NCBI GenBank assembly: GCA_002690655.1
Contig: NZFL01000011.1
Coordinates: forward strand, 169,448-233,447
DNA length: 64,000 nucleotides
From: Pedosphaera sp.
GTDB taxonomy: Bacteria > Verrucomicrobiota > Verrucomicrobiia > Limisphaerales > AAA164-E04
Reading direction: 5' to 3'
This document shows positions 20,698-31,027 of this stretch, piece by piece. The notes below the pieces were generated by a model. It did not search any database. It was not told where the DNA came from and worked only from the letters and a program-made list of their open reading frames with translations. Position 1 is the first letter of the stretch; each line of letters opens with the position of its first letter. Made by a program: the position numbers and the translations under genes.

Positions 20698-21839
20698 AAA
20701 CCCAGAATATAATAAATCACAGAAAATAAACCATCTGCCATAACGATCAAAACAATTCCGCTTACGACAGCTCGAGTGGTGCTTTGGCCCACTGCACTCG
20801 CGCCCATGCTTGTTTGCATTCCTCGAAAACAACCAATGCCTGCGACCAATAATCCGAACACACCCGCTTTGAATAGGCCTCCCCAAAGATCAGTGAGTGT
20901 CACGGCGGATTTTATTTGGTTGATGTAGATGATGGTAGGGAACCCAAGACCTATGTAAACGACCCATCCTCCCACGAGTCCCATGAAATTGGCAAATAAG
21001 GCTAGTAATGGAGTGACAATAACCGAGGCAATGATTCTAGGGATAGCCAGGAAACGCACAGGATCTATTCCCATGGTCTGAAGCGCATTGACTTCTTCAT
21101 TTACTTTCATGGTCCCGATTTCAGCAGCAAATGCAGAACCCGATCTTCCCGCGAGAAGAATGGCTGTCATCAAAGGTCCAAGTTCGCGCAGCATGGCAAC
21201 ACTCACAAGATCTGCTATAAATAACTCAGCTGCGAATTGTTTGAGTGGAATGGCCGATTGAAAAGCCATGATAAGTCCCATTAAAAAACAAACAAGACAC
21301 ACAATGGGCAATGCATTGACGCCAGCGCGTTCAATCGTCAACAACATGTCTTTCCAGCGTATTGTGGATGGGTGCTTAAGCGCAATCCAAAGGGAGTAAA
21401 AGGCCTCACCCACAAAACTAGTCAATTCCTTCAGGTCCTGAAGAAATTGACTCGCGGTAAGGCCTACCTCTTCAGTGATGGGTATCGGTTTGGCTTTTGA
21501 GTTGGGCTCGGGCTTGAAGTGTTTTAAGTCGAATTGATCAAGCAGTTGTTGAAAATCCTTTTTCAGTCCCTCAAGAGTGATATCAACATTTGTTCTGCGT
21601 TGAGCCTCAAGAAGCAGGTCGGCTAGCATGGCGATTCCCGTACCGTCACAATAATTGATGTTGTGAACATCAATTATTACCGTAGAAATTAATCGAGAGC
21701 TTGTTTTTTTACGTGCTTTGTCCCAAACCTTGCTCACAGACTCGGTTCGCAATTCTCCTTTGAAAACCAGTGTTATTGAATCAGTGGTTTCATCAACAAA
21801 CTCCAGACTTGGAGGAGGTGAGTTTCGAAAGCTCGGCAC
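20694..21839 (-). CDS. MlaE-like permease with N-terminal STAS domain
   Basis: N-terminal STAS-like region (VIIDVHNINYCDGTGIAMLADLL) fused to MlaE permease (ELGPLMTAILLAGRSGSAFAAEIGTMKVNEEVNAL). Confidence 0.9.
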   Translation of the reverse strand: MPSFRNSPPPSLEFVDETTDSITLVFKGELRTESVSKVWDKARKKTSSRLISTVIIDVHNINYCDGTGIAMLADLLLEAQRRTNVDITLEGLKKDFQQLLDQFDLKHFKPEPNSKAKPIPITEEVGLTASQFLQDLKELTSFVGEAFYSLWIALKHPSTIRWKDMLLTIERAGVNALPIVCLVCFLMGLIMAFQSAIPLKQFAAELFIADLVSVAMLRELGPLMTAILLAGRSGSAFAAEIGTMKVNEEVNALQTMGIDPVRFLAIPRIIASVIVTPLLALFANFMGLVGGWVVYIGLGFPTIIYINQIKSAVTLTDLWGGLFKAGVFGLLVAGIGCFRGMQTSMGASAVGQSTTRAVVSGIVLIVMADGLFSVIYYILGL

Positions 21840-21988
21840 ATGGCAATCACAACGCCTAATTCAGAACAAGTCGAGTTAAATTCCCCGGTGCCATATTAGC
21901 TTTACTGATTGATTATTCTGTAATTAAAGATTGAGCAGGAGTGGAGTGTTTTGTTGTCCCTCTTTCGTTGATACGATATATCCTCTAC

Positions 21989-23377
21989 ATGCGCTTTTCT
22001 GAACTATTGTTAAAAACTGGTTTCCCTTTCCTGAGCCTGCTGGTTTCTTTTGTTTGCAATTCTTCGCCCACTGTGAGTGACCGGCCCAATATCATTTATG
22101 TCATGGCAGACGATTTAGGGTGGGGGGATCTCGGGTGTTACGGACAGAAGCGCATTCTTACACCTCATCTTGACCAAATGGCTTTTGATGGAATGCGTTT
22201 CACTCAAGTGTATGCAGGTTCAACTGTATGCGCTCCGTCTCGCTCAGTATTGATGACCGGTTTGCATGCGGGACACACGCAGATTCGGGGCAACGCGAGA
22301 ATTCCTTTGCGTCCTGAAGATATAACAGTGGCAGAAGTCTTAAAAAAGGAAGGCTACCAAACAGCTTTAATTGGTAAATGGGGACTTGGGGAACCTGGGA
22401 CAACTGGGATTCCCCGCAAACAGGGGTTTGATTATTTTTACGGCTATTTAAATCAACGTCATGCCCATAATTATTATCCAACTCACCTCTGGAGGAACGA
22501 AACCAAAGTAGCGCTTCGAAATACAGTTCCTGATGAAGATGGTGTTGGAGGAGGTGTTTCCGATAATAAACTGGATTACAGTCACGATTTAATCATGGAT
22601 GAAGCTCTTGGTTATATTCATGAACATGCTGAACAGCCTTTTTTTCTGTATTTGGCATTGACGATTCCGCACGCCAACAATGAAGCACGCAGTCAAGGGA
22701 TGGAAGTACCTGAACTGGAGGCTTACGCCGAATTAGATTGGCCAGAACCGCAGAAAGGGCATGGAGCCATGATCAGTCGCATGGATCGAGATATAGGTCG
22801 ACTCTTTGCTGAACTAGAATCTCTTGGAATCGACAATGATACCATTGTGTTCTTCACGTCCGATAACGGACCGCACAAAGAAGGAGGAAACAATCCCGAT
22901 TTCAATGACTCCAACGGGCCCTTGCGTGGAATTAAGCGAGCCATGTACGACGGTGGAATTCGAGTTCCGATGATTGTCAAGTGGCCAGGCCGTATTCCAT
23001 CCGGCCTTGTGAATGATACAGTTTGGTATTTCGCAGATTTCCTTCCTACTGCAGCTGATTTGGTCGGTGCTGAAACACCTGCAGGCCTGGATGGGGTCAG
23101 CATCAAACCAACCTTGTTTGGCAAATATCAAGATCTTTCCGATCGCATGCTGTATTGGGAGTTTCATGAGCGTGGATTCAAACAAGCATCACGATGGGGG
23201 AATTGGAAAGCGGTGCGTGTTGGATGGAAAGAACCTATTCAACTTTTCCATCTTATCGGGGATTCAAGTGAGCATTATAACTTGGCTTCACACTACCCTG
23301 GGGTAGTTTCCAAATTTGAGAGGTTTTTGAATCATGAGCGCACGGATTCAAAACACTGGCCGATAAAAAATAAATGA
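21989..23377 (+). CDS. Secreted arylsulfatase (sulfatase family)
   Basis: RPNIIYVMADDLGWGDLGCYGQ; formylglycine signature VCAPSRSVLMTG; GKWGLG. Confidence 0.94.
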   Translation: MRFSELLLKTGFPFLSLLVSFVCNSSPTVSDRPNIIYVMADDLGWGDLGCYGQKRILTPHLDQMAFDGMRFTQVYAGSTVCAPSRSVLMTGLHAGHTQIRGNARIPLRPEDITVAEVLKKEGYQTALIGKWGLGEPGTTGIPRKQGFDYFYGYLNQRHAHNYYPTHLWRNETKVALRNTVPDEDGVGGGVSDNKLDYSHDLIMDEALGYIHEHAEQPFFLYLALTIPHANNEARSQGMEVPELEAYAELDWPEPQKGHGAMISRMDRDIGRLFAELESLGIDNDTIVFFTSDNGPHKEGGNNPDFNDSNGPLRGIKRAMYDGGIRVPMIVKWPGRIPSGLVNDTVWYFADFLPTAADLVGAETPAGLDGVSIKPTLFGKYQDLSDRMLYWEFHERGFKQASRWGNWKAVRVGWKEPIQLFHLIGDSSEHYNLASHYPGVVSKFERFLNHERTDSKHWPIKNK

Positions 23378-24268
23378 TGATAAAGCGCTAGGATGTAATC
23401 AAGTGCGAGAGTCTGATATTGTTTCTTAGGCAATAATCATTTGGAAACATTACGGCTCTGTTTTTTTATTCTTCATCAGAAATTACTACTTTGAATAACA
23501 CTTTCACGATTCATGAATCGACAGCACCCAGCACCCAGAGACAATGGGATTGCATGATTTTGTGCCAGTTATCGCTACTTGCTCCTGAAATCATACCTTT
23601 CCATATGAGGGCGATCGCCTGCTGACAAATCAAAGCGTCTGATTCTTGAGAATGAAGACTTAATCGCAATGAACGAGTATGACACGAGCGGCCACGGTCA
23701 ATGGGCTCAATCCTCTAACTAATGACCAGTGTATCCAGACAAACCGATACGCAGGCAAGACGAAACCCAGCAAATAAAAGGAAGCTAGTGCCCGCTGGGA
23801 CAGGCAAGGGCATTTATCGATTTATCCCTCCAGACCGCAATAGCGGTAAGGGAAACTCCTGGGGCAAGAACCCGATGGTGGAAGCGCCTAAGAAACTTGC
23901 AAACAACAGGTTAGCATTTTTTCGGCCGGGATAGGTAATTTTTTTCATCCTGTACATCGAAGGCCACTTGAGGATGGCGTTAATAGCAAAAAGCATGGCG
24001 AGAGAGAAAAGAAAGGAAAGGGTTCGCTTCCCCTTAATCTAAGGGTGGAAAGTTTCCCTCATTTCGTAAGGTGTTGATTTGCATGCAACTAGAATTTTTG
24101 GGTAAGGGTTTTTTAATTTCATTTGAATAAAACCTCGAGATGTTGAGTCTCAATCGGTGTGGTTATTCATGTTCTCTCTGAGATCATAGTGACTCGTCAG
24201 GATATGCCGTTTTTTTGTATGACTGGCATCATTCTGGCGAATGTGCGTTGGTTTAGTTGCTTGGGTTA

Positions 24269-24303
24269 GAAAAGCGTCGGTTTACCGGCGCTTTTCGTTT
24301 TTT
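24269..24303 (+). terminator. Intrinsic terminator or attenuator in the leader upstream of the ThuA-domain gene
   Basis: gaaaagcgtcgg-ttta-ccggcgcttttc, 12-bp stem (one G:T), then gtttttt. Confidence 0.75.
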
Positions 24304-24420
24304 CCGGATCAGTGGATACAGCACAGACATAACCTCACTAGTGCAGACATATCATCGTTATTGAATAGAAAAGAGTTTCCAATTGCTGCGAATTCCTTAG
24401 ATTTTTTCTCATTCAATTCA

Positions 24421-26079
24421 ATGCTCATGAATACTCTCTCATCGAAATGTTTCTCAGGTGCTTTTGAGCGCTCTGCATTAAGCGTGGTGCTCATGCTTGG
24501 TGTATTGCTCGGGCAAACGCTATCAGCAGATAGCATGGTCGCCAAACCGATCCATGCTTTGATGATTTCAGGCGGCTGCTGCCATGATTATCCCAATCAA
24601 AACCTCATTCTTTCGGAGGGGATTTCCATGCGGTCCAATGTAGAGTGGACGCTTGTGAATCAAGGAGGAACATCACGTGATGTGAAAATTCCCATTTATG
24701 ATAATCCTGATTGGATAGATGGATATGATGTGGTTGTTCACAATGAATGTTTCGGGGGAGTGACAGATGTTGACTGGCTTGAATCCATCGTCGAAGCCCA
24801 CACAAATTCTGGCACACCTGCGGTTTTTATCCACTGTTCACTGCACAGTTATCGAGCAGCGGATACAGATGCCTGGCGCTCATTGATGGGAGCTAGATCA
24901 ACAAGCCATGAGGGACATCGGCCACTTGAAGTGAAAAATCTTCGCCCGAATCACCCAATCATGAAAACCTTTCCGCCGGTCTGGCAGACTCCGAATGGAG
25001 AACTTTATAAAATTGAAAAGACCTGGCCAGACGCCATACCTTTGGCTAAAGCGTTCGGTAAAGATACTCAAAAAGATCACATATGCATCTGGATAAATCA
25101 TTTAGGGAATGCTCGTGTGTTCACGACTACCCTTGGTCATCACAACGAAACCATGCAATCACCGGTTTATCTCGACATGGTCAATCGAGGGTTGCTCTGG
25201 GCGGTTGGTAAATTGGAATCAAACGGTTTACCTGCCATTGGATATCAGGCTCCATCGGAAAAAACCATTCCCAGTCGTCGCATTCTAGCAGGTGATTATT
25301 CGCGTGGCCGCATAGCGATTGTAGACGAAAAAGGGAAGGTGGAATGGGAACATGCTATTCGAGACATTCATGATCTGCATCGATTGCCGAACGGAAATAT
25401 TCTCTTTCAAACCAGTTGGACGAAAATACTGGAAATGACACCAGCCAAGGAGGTTGTATGGAGTTATGACGCGGCAATCGCAAATGGCAATCAAGCTCGC
25501 AAAGTTGAGGTCCATGCGTTTCAGCGATTGGCAAATGGATTAACCATGATCGCAGAAAGTGGGCCAGCACGCATTATTGAAGTAGATCGAAATGGGGTGA
25601 TGCACCGGGAAATCGCATTACACGTGGACAATCGATCACCACACCGGGATACACGGATGGTACGTAAATTGAAAAATGGAAACTACCTTGTTTGCCACGA
25701 AGCGGATAATGCCGTTCGCGAATACGATATGAAAGGGAAAGTGATATGGGAGTGTCATACAGGTGGCGAGGTATACGGTGCGATTCGTTTAGGCAATGGG
25801 AACACGCTAATCGGCAATGGTAGCGGCCATAATGTGCTGGAAGTCAACAAAGAAGGTCAAACTGTCTGGTCAATTGAAGAAAACGAGCTTCCGGGGATAC
25901 AATTGGCATGGGTGACAACTGTCGAAGAGTTACCCAATGGTAATTTCATGATTGGTAATTGTCATGCGGGAGCAGAAAACCCACAAATCATAGAAGTCAC
26001 ACGAAACAAAGAGGTGGTCTGGAAATTCAATAACTTTGAGGTCTTTGGGAATGCCATGCCTTGTTCCAAGGTGTTTTAA
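24421..26079 (+). CDS. ThuA-like domain fused to C-terminal PQQ/arylsulfotransferase-like beta-propeller
   Basis: IHALMISGGCCHDY and PAVFIHCSLHSYR (ThuA-like); repeats LPNGNILFQTSW, LKNGNYLVCHEADN, LGNGNTLIGNG, LPNGNFMIGNC; true start after the 24269 terminator. Confidence 0.8.
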   Translation: MLMNTLSSKCFSGAFERSALSVVLMLGVLLGQTLSADSMVAKPIHALMISGGCCHDYPNQNLILSEGISMRSNVEWTLVNQGGTSRDVKIPIYDNPDWIDGYDVVVHNECFGGVTDVDWLESIVEAHTNSGTPAVFIHCSLHSYRAADTDAWRSLMGARSTSHEGHRPLEVKNLRPNHPIMKTFPPVWQTPNGELYKIEKTWPDAIPLAKAFGKDTQKDHICIWINHLGNARVFTTTLGHHNETMQSPVYLDMVNRGLLWAVGKLESNGLPAIGYQAPSEKTIPSRRILAGDYSRGRIAIVDEKGKVEWEHAIRDIHDLHRLPNGNILFQTSWTKILEMTPAKEVVWSYDAAIANGNQARKVEVHAFQRLANGLTMIAESGPARIIEVDRNGVMHREIALHVDNRSPHRDTRMVRKLKNGNYLVCHEADNAVREYDMKGKVIWECHTGGEVYGAIRLGNGNTLIGNGSGHNVLEVNKEGQTVWSIEENELPGIQLAWVTTVEELPNGNFMIGNCHAGAENPQIIEVTRNKEVVWKFNNFEVFGNAMPCSKVF

Positions 26080-26112
26080 GTATTTCTGGAAACATAAAAG
26101 TAAGTAATTGTT

Positions 26113-26865
26113 ATGAAATTATCATTCAAAAAATGGCTCTTTAACTGCATCACCGGATTCTGCGTCCTCTTGTTGGCTGCCACTGGTTGCAAGACATCCC
26201 AAAAATCAGCTTCCAGTGAAGTGACTTTTTTTAAACTGACTGAAAGCGTGCACCAGTGGCAGCAGCCCATTGGTGATTGGAAGGAAGTGGGCGTTATTCA
26301 ATTACGCGATGGGGATAATTCGGCTTTTAAAGTTGAAAAGGGAAGGGGTATTTTCCTCAATCACCCCGATGCTCAAACTGTGAACCTTCTTTCACATGCA
26401 CAACACGGCGATGTATCTTTACATGTTGAATTCACGGTGCCAGAGGGATCGAATTCTGGCGTTTATCTGCAGGGAAGGTACGAAGTACAGGTGCTTGACA
26501 GCTGGGGGAAAACCGATATTGGTCATGGAGATTGTGGCGGAATTTATCAACGATGGATCGGCGGGCGAGGGCTCGAAGGGCATGCGCCGAAAATCAACGC
26601 ATCCCTACCTCCCGGCGAATGGCAATCGTTTGATATCGTTTTTCGAGCACCCAGGTTCAATCAATCAGGCGAAAAAATCGAAAATGCGCGTTTTCTCAAA
26701 GTCGTTCATAATGGAGTCCCAGTTCACCATAATGTTTCTTTGAATGGTCCAACACGCTCGGCAAGTTTCGATGATGAACAACCGCTAGGACCTATCATGC
26801 TGCAAGGTGACCACGGTCCAGTAGCTTATCGAAATATTATTGTCCGGCCATTGAATCTTGATTGA
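26113..26865 (+). CDS. DUF1080 (3-keto-disaccharide hydrolase-like) lipoprotein
   Basis: Lipobox LLAATGC; SNSGVYLQGRYEVQVLDSWG, GPIMLQGDHGPVAYRNI. Confidence 0.88.
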   Translation: MKLSFKKWLFNCITGFCVLLLAATGCKTSQKSASSEVTFFKLTESVHQWQQPIGDWKEVGVIQLRDGDNSAFKVEKGRGIFLNHPDAQTVNLLSHAQHGDVSLHVEFTVPEGSNSGVYLQGRYEVQVLDSWGKTDIGHGDCGGIYQRWIGGRGLEGHAPKINASLPPGEWQSFDIVFRAPRFNQSGEKIENARFLKVVHNGVPVHHNVSLNGPTRSASFDDEQPLGPIMLQGDHGPVAYRNIIVRPLNLD

Positions 26866-26877
26866 TGTTTGAGTGGA

Positions 26878-28224
26878 TCAAGAGGTCTGGAATTTCTTTT
26901 GTTTGAGTTTGTCAAGAAGTACGGCAATGAGGATCACCATGCCCAGAATTACCTTTTGAGTGTAACTTTCGATGTTCATCAAGTTCATGCCATTCTGGAT
27001 GACAGCGATGATGAAAGCTCCAATCAGTGTACCGAAGATTTTACCCTCGCCTCCTGATAGACTTGTGCCACCGACAACTACGGCGGCAATCACATACAGT
27101 TCATACATTTGGCCGTAAGTTGGGGCGCCGCTTTTCAGCTGTGAGGCCATCACGACTCCCCCGAGGCCAGCGAGCAGTCCTGAGAGAGTGTAGGCAAATA
27201 ACTGGATCCACTTTACTGGAACTCCCGAAAGACGCGCTGCTTCAGTATTGCCTCCTACTGCGTAAATATAACGTCCCAATTTTGTCCGTGACATCATGAT
27301 ATGAGCAAGGGAGTAAAGGAGCATCATCAAGAAGACGGCGTTGGGTATTCCAAACAAACTCGCCTCCCTGCCCAGCCAAACAAATGAATCAGGTACGCGA
27401 TAAACAGATTCTCCACCGGACATGAGATAAGCAGTACCACTTGCCATCATCATGACTCCCAATGTTACGATAAACGGTGGAATAGAAAATGCGGTGATCA
27501 TGCTGCCGGTAAATGATCCAACGAGTCCCGTGAGGATGATGGCGGCGACACACGCCAATATCATTCCTCCTGCATTCGCATCTAACCCTCCGGCTGTGTT
27601 TTGAATGAACAGGCAGCAAAGAACGGCGGAGAAAGCGATCAAGCTGCCCACCGACAAATCGATCCCTCCGCAGATAATAACTACGGTCATGCCAATGGCG
27701 ATAATGGCAATAACAGCGATCTGATTGGTGATATTGAGGAGGTTGTCCTTTTTAAGAAAATTGGGCCACTTGTATGGGCTTGGTCCGATTCGTGTCGGTG
27801 CCCCCAATTGAGGGAAATTCAACTTTATATCTTCAAATATCAACCAATCCACAGTCGTCTGGTTGCCGAGAATAACCTCTAGTTCGACCTTTTGGTTTTC
27901 AAGTTCATTCAATTTGGCTCGAGCATCCCTGGGGGTGCCTTGTACTGAATGTAAATGTTTGAAGCCTGCGCTTGTTAAAGACCCACTAAGCGTGTCATGA
28001 AAGTTCTGATCTATGGCCAGCTTACGTGATGTAATAAGGATGTGTGCGTTTTTGTCGAAACGTTTTTTTACGATGCTGGCAATCTGAAGCCCCGCCTTTT
28101 TCCCGCTCGGTCGCTGTTCAGTCAGAGTGACTAGGCTGAAAAATATACCAAGAAGAATCAGAACCAGAATCATTCCATATTCAGTCAGAAGGTGTGTAAG
28201 GTGTTGTTTTTTTGATTTAGGCAT
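26878..28224 (-). CDS. Ribose-type ABC transporter permease (RbsC-like) with extra N-terminal extracytoplasmic domain
   Basis: RbsC-type core (GGIDLSVGSLIAFSAV, GGNTEAARLSGVPV, SLSGGEGKIFGTLIGA) preceded by about 120 aa after TM1. Confidence 0.88.
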   Translation of the reverse strand: MPKSKKQHLTHLLTEYGMILVLILLGIFFSLVTLTEQRPSGKKAGLQIASIVKKRFDKNAHILITSRKLAIDQNFHDTLSGSLTSAGFKHLHSVQGTPRDARAKLNELENQKVELEVILGNQTTVDWLIFEDIKLNFPQLGAPTRIGPSPYKWPNFLKKDNLLNITNQIAVIAIIAIGMTVVIICGGIDLSVGSLIAFSAVLCCLFIQNTAGGLDANAGGMILACVAAIILTGLVGSFTGSMITAFSIPPFIVTLGVMMMASGTAYLMSGGESVYRVPDSFVWLGREASLFGIPNAVFLMMLLYSLAHIMMSRTKLGRYIYAVGGNTEAARLSGVPVKWIQLFAYTLSGLLAGLGGVVMASQLKSGAPTYGQMYELYVIAAVVVGGTSLSGGEGKIFGTLIGAFIIAVIQNGMNLMNIESYTQKVILGMVILIAVLLDKLKQKKFQTS

Positions 28225-28253
28225 CTGAATGCTTCTGGGAATAACGTTTCTCT

Positions 28254-29738
28254 CTAGGCGACCGCGAAATGCATGATTTCCTCTTGAGTAGTGGATGTTA
28301 CATCCTCAATTTCCCCTGTTATTTTACCTTCATGCATGACGAGGATACGGTCTGCCATTCCAAGGATTTCAGGAAGTTCAGAACTGATCATGATAATGGC
28401 TTTCCCCTTCGCAGCGAGATCATTCATCAGTTGGTAGATTTCGTATTTCGCACCGACGTCAATACCTCGAGTTGGTTCGTCGAAGATCAAAACTTCACAG
28501 TGTCTCGCCAGCCATTTGGCGATGACCAGTTTTTGCTGGTTTCCCCCGGAAAGTTGATTCGCTTTCTGGTTTTCATTTGAAATCTTGACTCGCATGGTTG
28601 TCACATAATCCTGGAACTCCCTGCGCTCAATTGAAGTTCTGACAAATCCTGCAGGAGCAAACCGATTCAAGTTCGGAAGTCCGAAATTGTCTTTGACCGA
28701 ATGGGAGAGTACAAGGCCTTGAAGTTTCCTGTCTTCAGTCAGTAATCCTATGCCTGCAGCGATCGCTTCGCGAGGACTACAAACGCTTAGCCTTTCACCA
28801 TCCAGTTGAATTTCACCAGCATCACGTGGGTCGGCTCCGAAAATCAAACGAGCCAGTTCCGTGCGCCCTGCGCCTACTAAACCAGCCAAGCCAAGTATCT
28901 CTCCGCTCCTGACTTTGAGGGATATATTCTGAACTACTTTCCCTCGAGTCATATTCCTGATTTTGAGTTTTGTTTTGCCTATACTTGGGCTTTTTAACGG
29001 GAATTCGTTTTTAAGTTCCCTGCCCACCATCATTTCGATTAACGATTGTCGTGTGCAATCGGCAAGGTCTTTGTCAGCAATACAAGCTCCATCTCTCATC
29101 ACCTGGGTGCGATCGGCAATCTCAAAAATTTCATCAAGGCGGTGGCCGATATAGATAAGGCCTAACCCTTGTTGTTTGAGCTTATGTATGATCTCAAAGA
29201 GCTTTTCTACCTCGTGAAGCGTGAGCACGGCCGAAGGTTCGTCCATTACGAGTATTTTTGAATTCAATGACAAGGCCCGTGCGATTTCAATTGACTGTTG
29301 CTGTGCAATCGTCAACTGACGACATGGTAGCTCAGGGTCAAAGTCCATTCCTAACTGAGAGAGAAGAGCAAGTGTCTGTTCTTTTTCCTCTCCATGGCGA
29401 ATGAGTCCATTTTGGGTGATCTCCTGTCCCAGAAATACATTTTCAATGGCCGACAGCGCCGGTATCAAATTAAACTCCTGATAAATCATGGAAACCCCCA
29501 GTGCGCGGGCCTTGACCGGAGATTCTATAGTCACATTTTCACCCTCCAGCCGGATGGTGCCTTGATCGGGTAAGTGCGCCCCCCCGAGGACCTTCATCAA
29601 AGTACTTTTTCCAGCTCCGTTTTCCCCCATCAATGCAAGTACTTCACCTTTCTGAAGCGTGAGGTTCACTCCTTTCAGAGCATGTACCCCAGGGAATCGT
29701 TTCTCGATTCCTGACATCTGTAATAGAGGAGGAGGCAT
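28254..29738 (-). CDS. Sugar ABC transporter ATP-binding protein (RbsA/MglA-like, two NBDs)
   Basis: GENGAGKSTLMKVLGG; LSGGNQQKLVIAKWLAR; FDEPTRGIDVGAK. Confidence 0.93.
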   Translation of the reverse strand: MPPPLLQMSGIEKRFPGVHALKGVNLTLQKGEVLALMGENGAGKSTLMKVLGGAHLPDQGTIRLEGENVTIESPVKARALGVSMIYQEFNLIPALSAIENVFLGQEITQNGLIRHGEEKEQTLALLSQLGMDFDPELPCRQLTIAQQQSIEIARALSLNSKILVMDEPSAVLTLHEVEKLFEIIHKLKQQGLGLIYIGHRLDEIFEIADRTQVMRDGACIADKDLADCTRQSLIEMMVGRELKNEFPLKSPSIGKTKLKIRNMTRGKVVQNISLKVRSGEILGLAGLVGAGRTELARLIFGADPRDAGEIQLDGERLSVCSPREAIAAGIGLLTEDRKLQGLVLSHSVKDNFGLPNLNRFAPAGFVRTSIERREFQDYVTTMRVKISNENQKANQLSGGNQQKLVIAKWLARHCEVLIFDEPTRGIDVGAKYEIYQLMNDLAAKGKAIIMISSELPEILGMADRILVMHEGKITGEIEDVTSTTQEEIMHFAVA

Positions 29739-29768
29739 ACCAATAGAGCTTTGAGTCGAATATATGAA

Positions 29769-31007
29769 TCAGTCCTTATTCTCGGGTTTGGTTTCAATAA
29801 CCGGTTGTGCTCGTCTCTGAATTTTTTGTATTTGATCGATCAATCCCCCAACGGCCTTATTGCCTTTCAATATGGTGAAATCAATCTCCGCATGGTGGCT
29901 TTGTCCTGAATCAAGTTTTGGGACCCTGCCAAATTTACGTTCGATACGCCTGTTATTAGGGAAATTCGTACCAGGTTCCAAACCCGTCACGTATCCTTCA
30001 CCCTCAGAGTTGGTGTTTTTCCAAAGCGTAATAAAGGGTAACTGTTGGATTGAAAACTTCATGGAAATACCCTTGTTTTTAGATCTGTTAACGAGTCCGA
30101 TGGTCGTCCGACCGTCGTAATCAGCCAAAGGTGTCATGCAATAGACTTGTTCCGTGAATCCAGCAGTCGGCCTCTTGTAAATGGAATAGCTGTCAATGGA
30201 TTCTGAGGCATGATCGTTGAACGGAATTACTTTTTTGACTGGGCCTACGAATTGAGCGCCTTCTTCAAGGAGAGGAGGGCCATAGTTCGCGTGATAAAGG
30301 ATTTGAAATTCCTGAGGGTCATCCCCTCGATTGGTAATGGTATCGGATATGCGAACAGATGCGCTGCCGGGGGTGGTGGACACCTCAGTTTGAATTTCCA
30401 GTTTCGGACCGTAAAACATTCTTTCGTCAACACGCCCGCGAATACGTATACGGTGCGGGGGTACACGCTCAATAATAACCTCTACTTCGCTGGCTGGGAT
30501 ATTCCCAATTTTCCCATGCAGCGTCAAATCCATGGTGGCTTCGTCCCCTACATTGTTGATGAAACTATCAGTGCCGGGATGGCCGGTGCTTTCCAATCCA
30601 CAGCGAACCATCCATTCATTGAAACCTTCCAACCAACCCAATCCACCTCGGTCCTCCAGGCGAATGTATTGTGGATGAACCACTTCCTTGACCGGAGAAT
30701 CCCAACCAAGATAGATGTCGTCCATGCGGGCATTCAATAAACTCATTCCCCGTGTGGGTATGACCGAAAAAGAGAGTTTACCGTTATCGACGGTGATTAA
30801 ATCAACCCCTTCCTGCTTTCCTCCGTGAAGCGTCTTTTTGGTGATGCTCCAATCTGGTTTTTCAGGAGTGACCGCTGATCCACTGATTTGCCAGGAATCA
30901 AGATGAATGTTCTTATCAACACTGGTCAACGTGATCACAAGGGGGGCTTTGTCCTGCGCGTGGATCAGCGAGGAAGCCATAAGCAAACTGATGAGTATGA
31001 GTTTCAT
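29769..31007 (-). CDS. DUF4432-like / aldose-1-epimerase-type secreted protein
   Basis: Signal peptide [49 protein letters not shown]. Confidence 0.75.
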   Translation of the reverse strand: MKLILISLLMASSLIHAQDKAPLVITLTSVDKNIHLDSWQISGSAVTPEKPDWSITKKTLHGGKQEGVDLITVDNGKLSFSVIPTRGMSLLNARMDDIYLGWDSPVKEVVHPQYIRLEDRGGLGWLEGFNEWMVRCGLESTGHPGTDSFINNVGDEATMDLTLHGKIGNIPASEVEVIIERVPPHRIRIRGRVDERMFYGPKLEIQTEVSTTPGSASVRISDTITNRGDDPQEFQILYHANYGPPLLEEGAQFVGPVKKVIPFNDHASESIDSYSIYKRPTAGFTEQVYCMTPLADYDGRTTIGLVNRSKNKGISMKFSIQQLPFITLWKNTNSEGEGYVTGLEPGTNFPNNRRIERKFGRVPKLDSGQSHHAEIDFTILKGNKAVGGLIDQIQKIQRRAQPVIETKPENKD

Positions 31008-31027
31008 AATGTTATTTGTTGGAGTCG

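Noticed and set aside
23830-23900. ggtaagggaaactcctggggcaagaacc resembling part of RNase P RNA (GGTAAACYCC...GAGCAAGACC)
   Set aside because: The conserved GAGGAAAGTCC and ACAGAA elements are absent nearby; similarity judged accidental
23722-23934. 70-aa ORF in the 23.4-24.3 kb intergenic region
   Set aside because: No family resemblance, no clear ribosome-binding site, basic low-information composition; more likely noncoding
30210-30740. 176-aa ORF opposite the DUF4432 gene
   Set aside because: Antisense to a conserved CDS with no independent support
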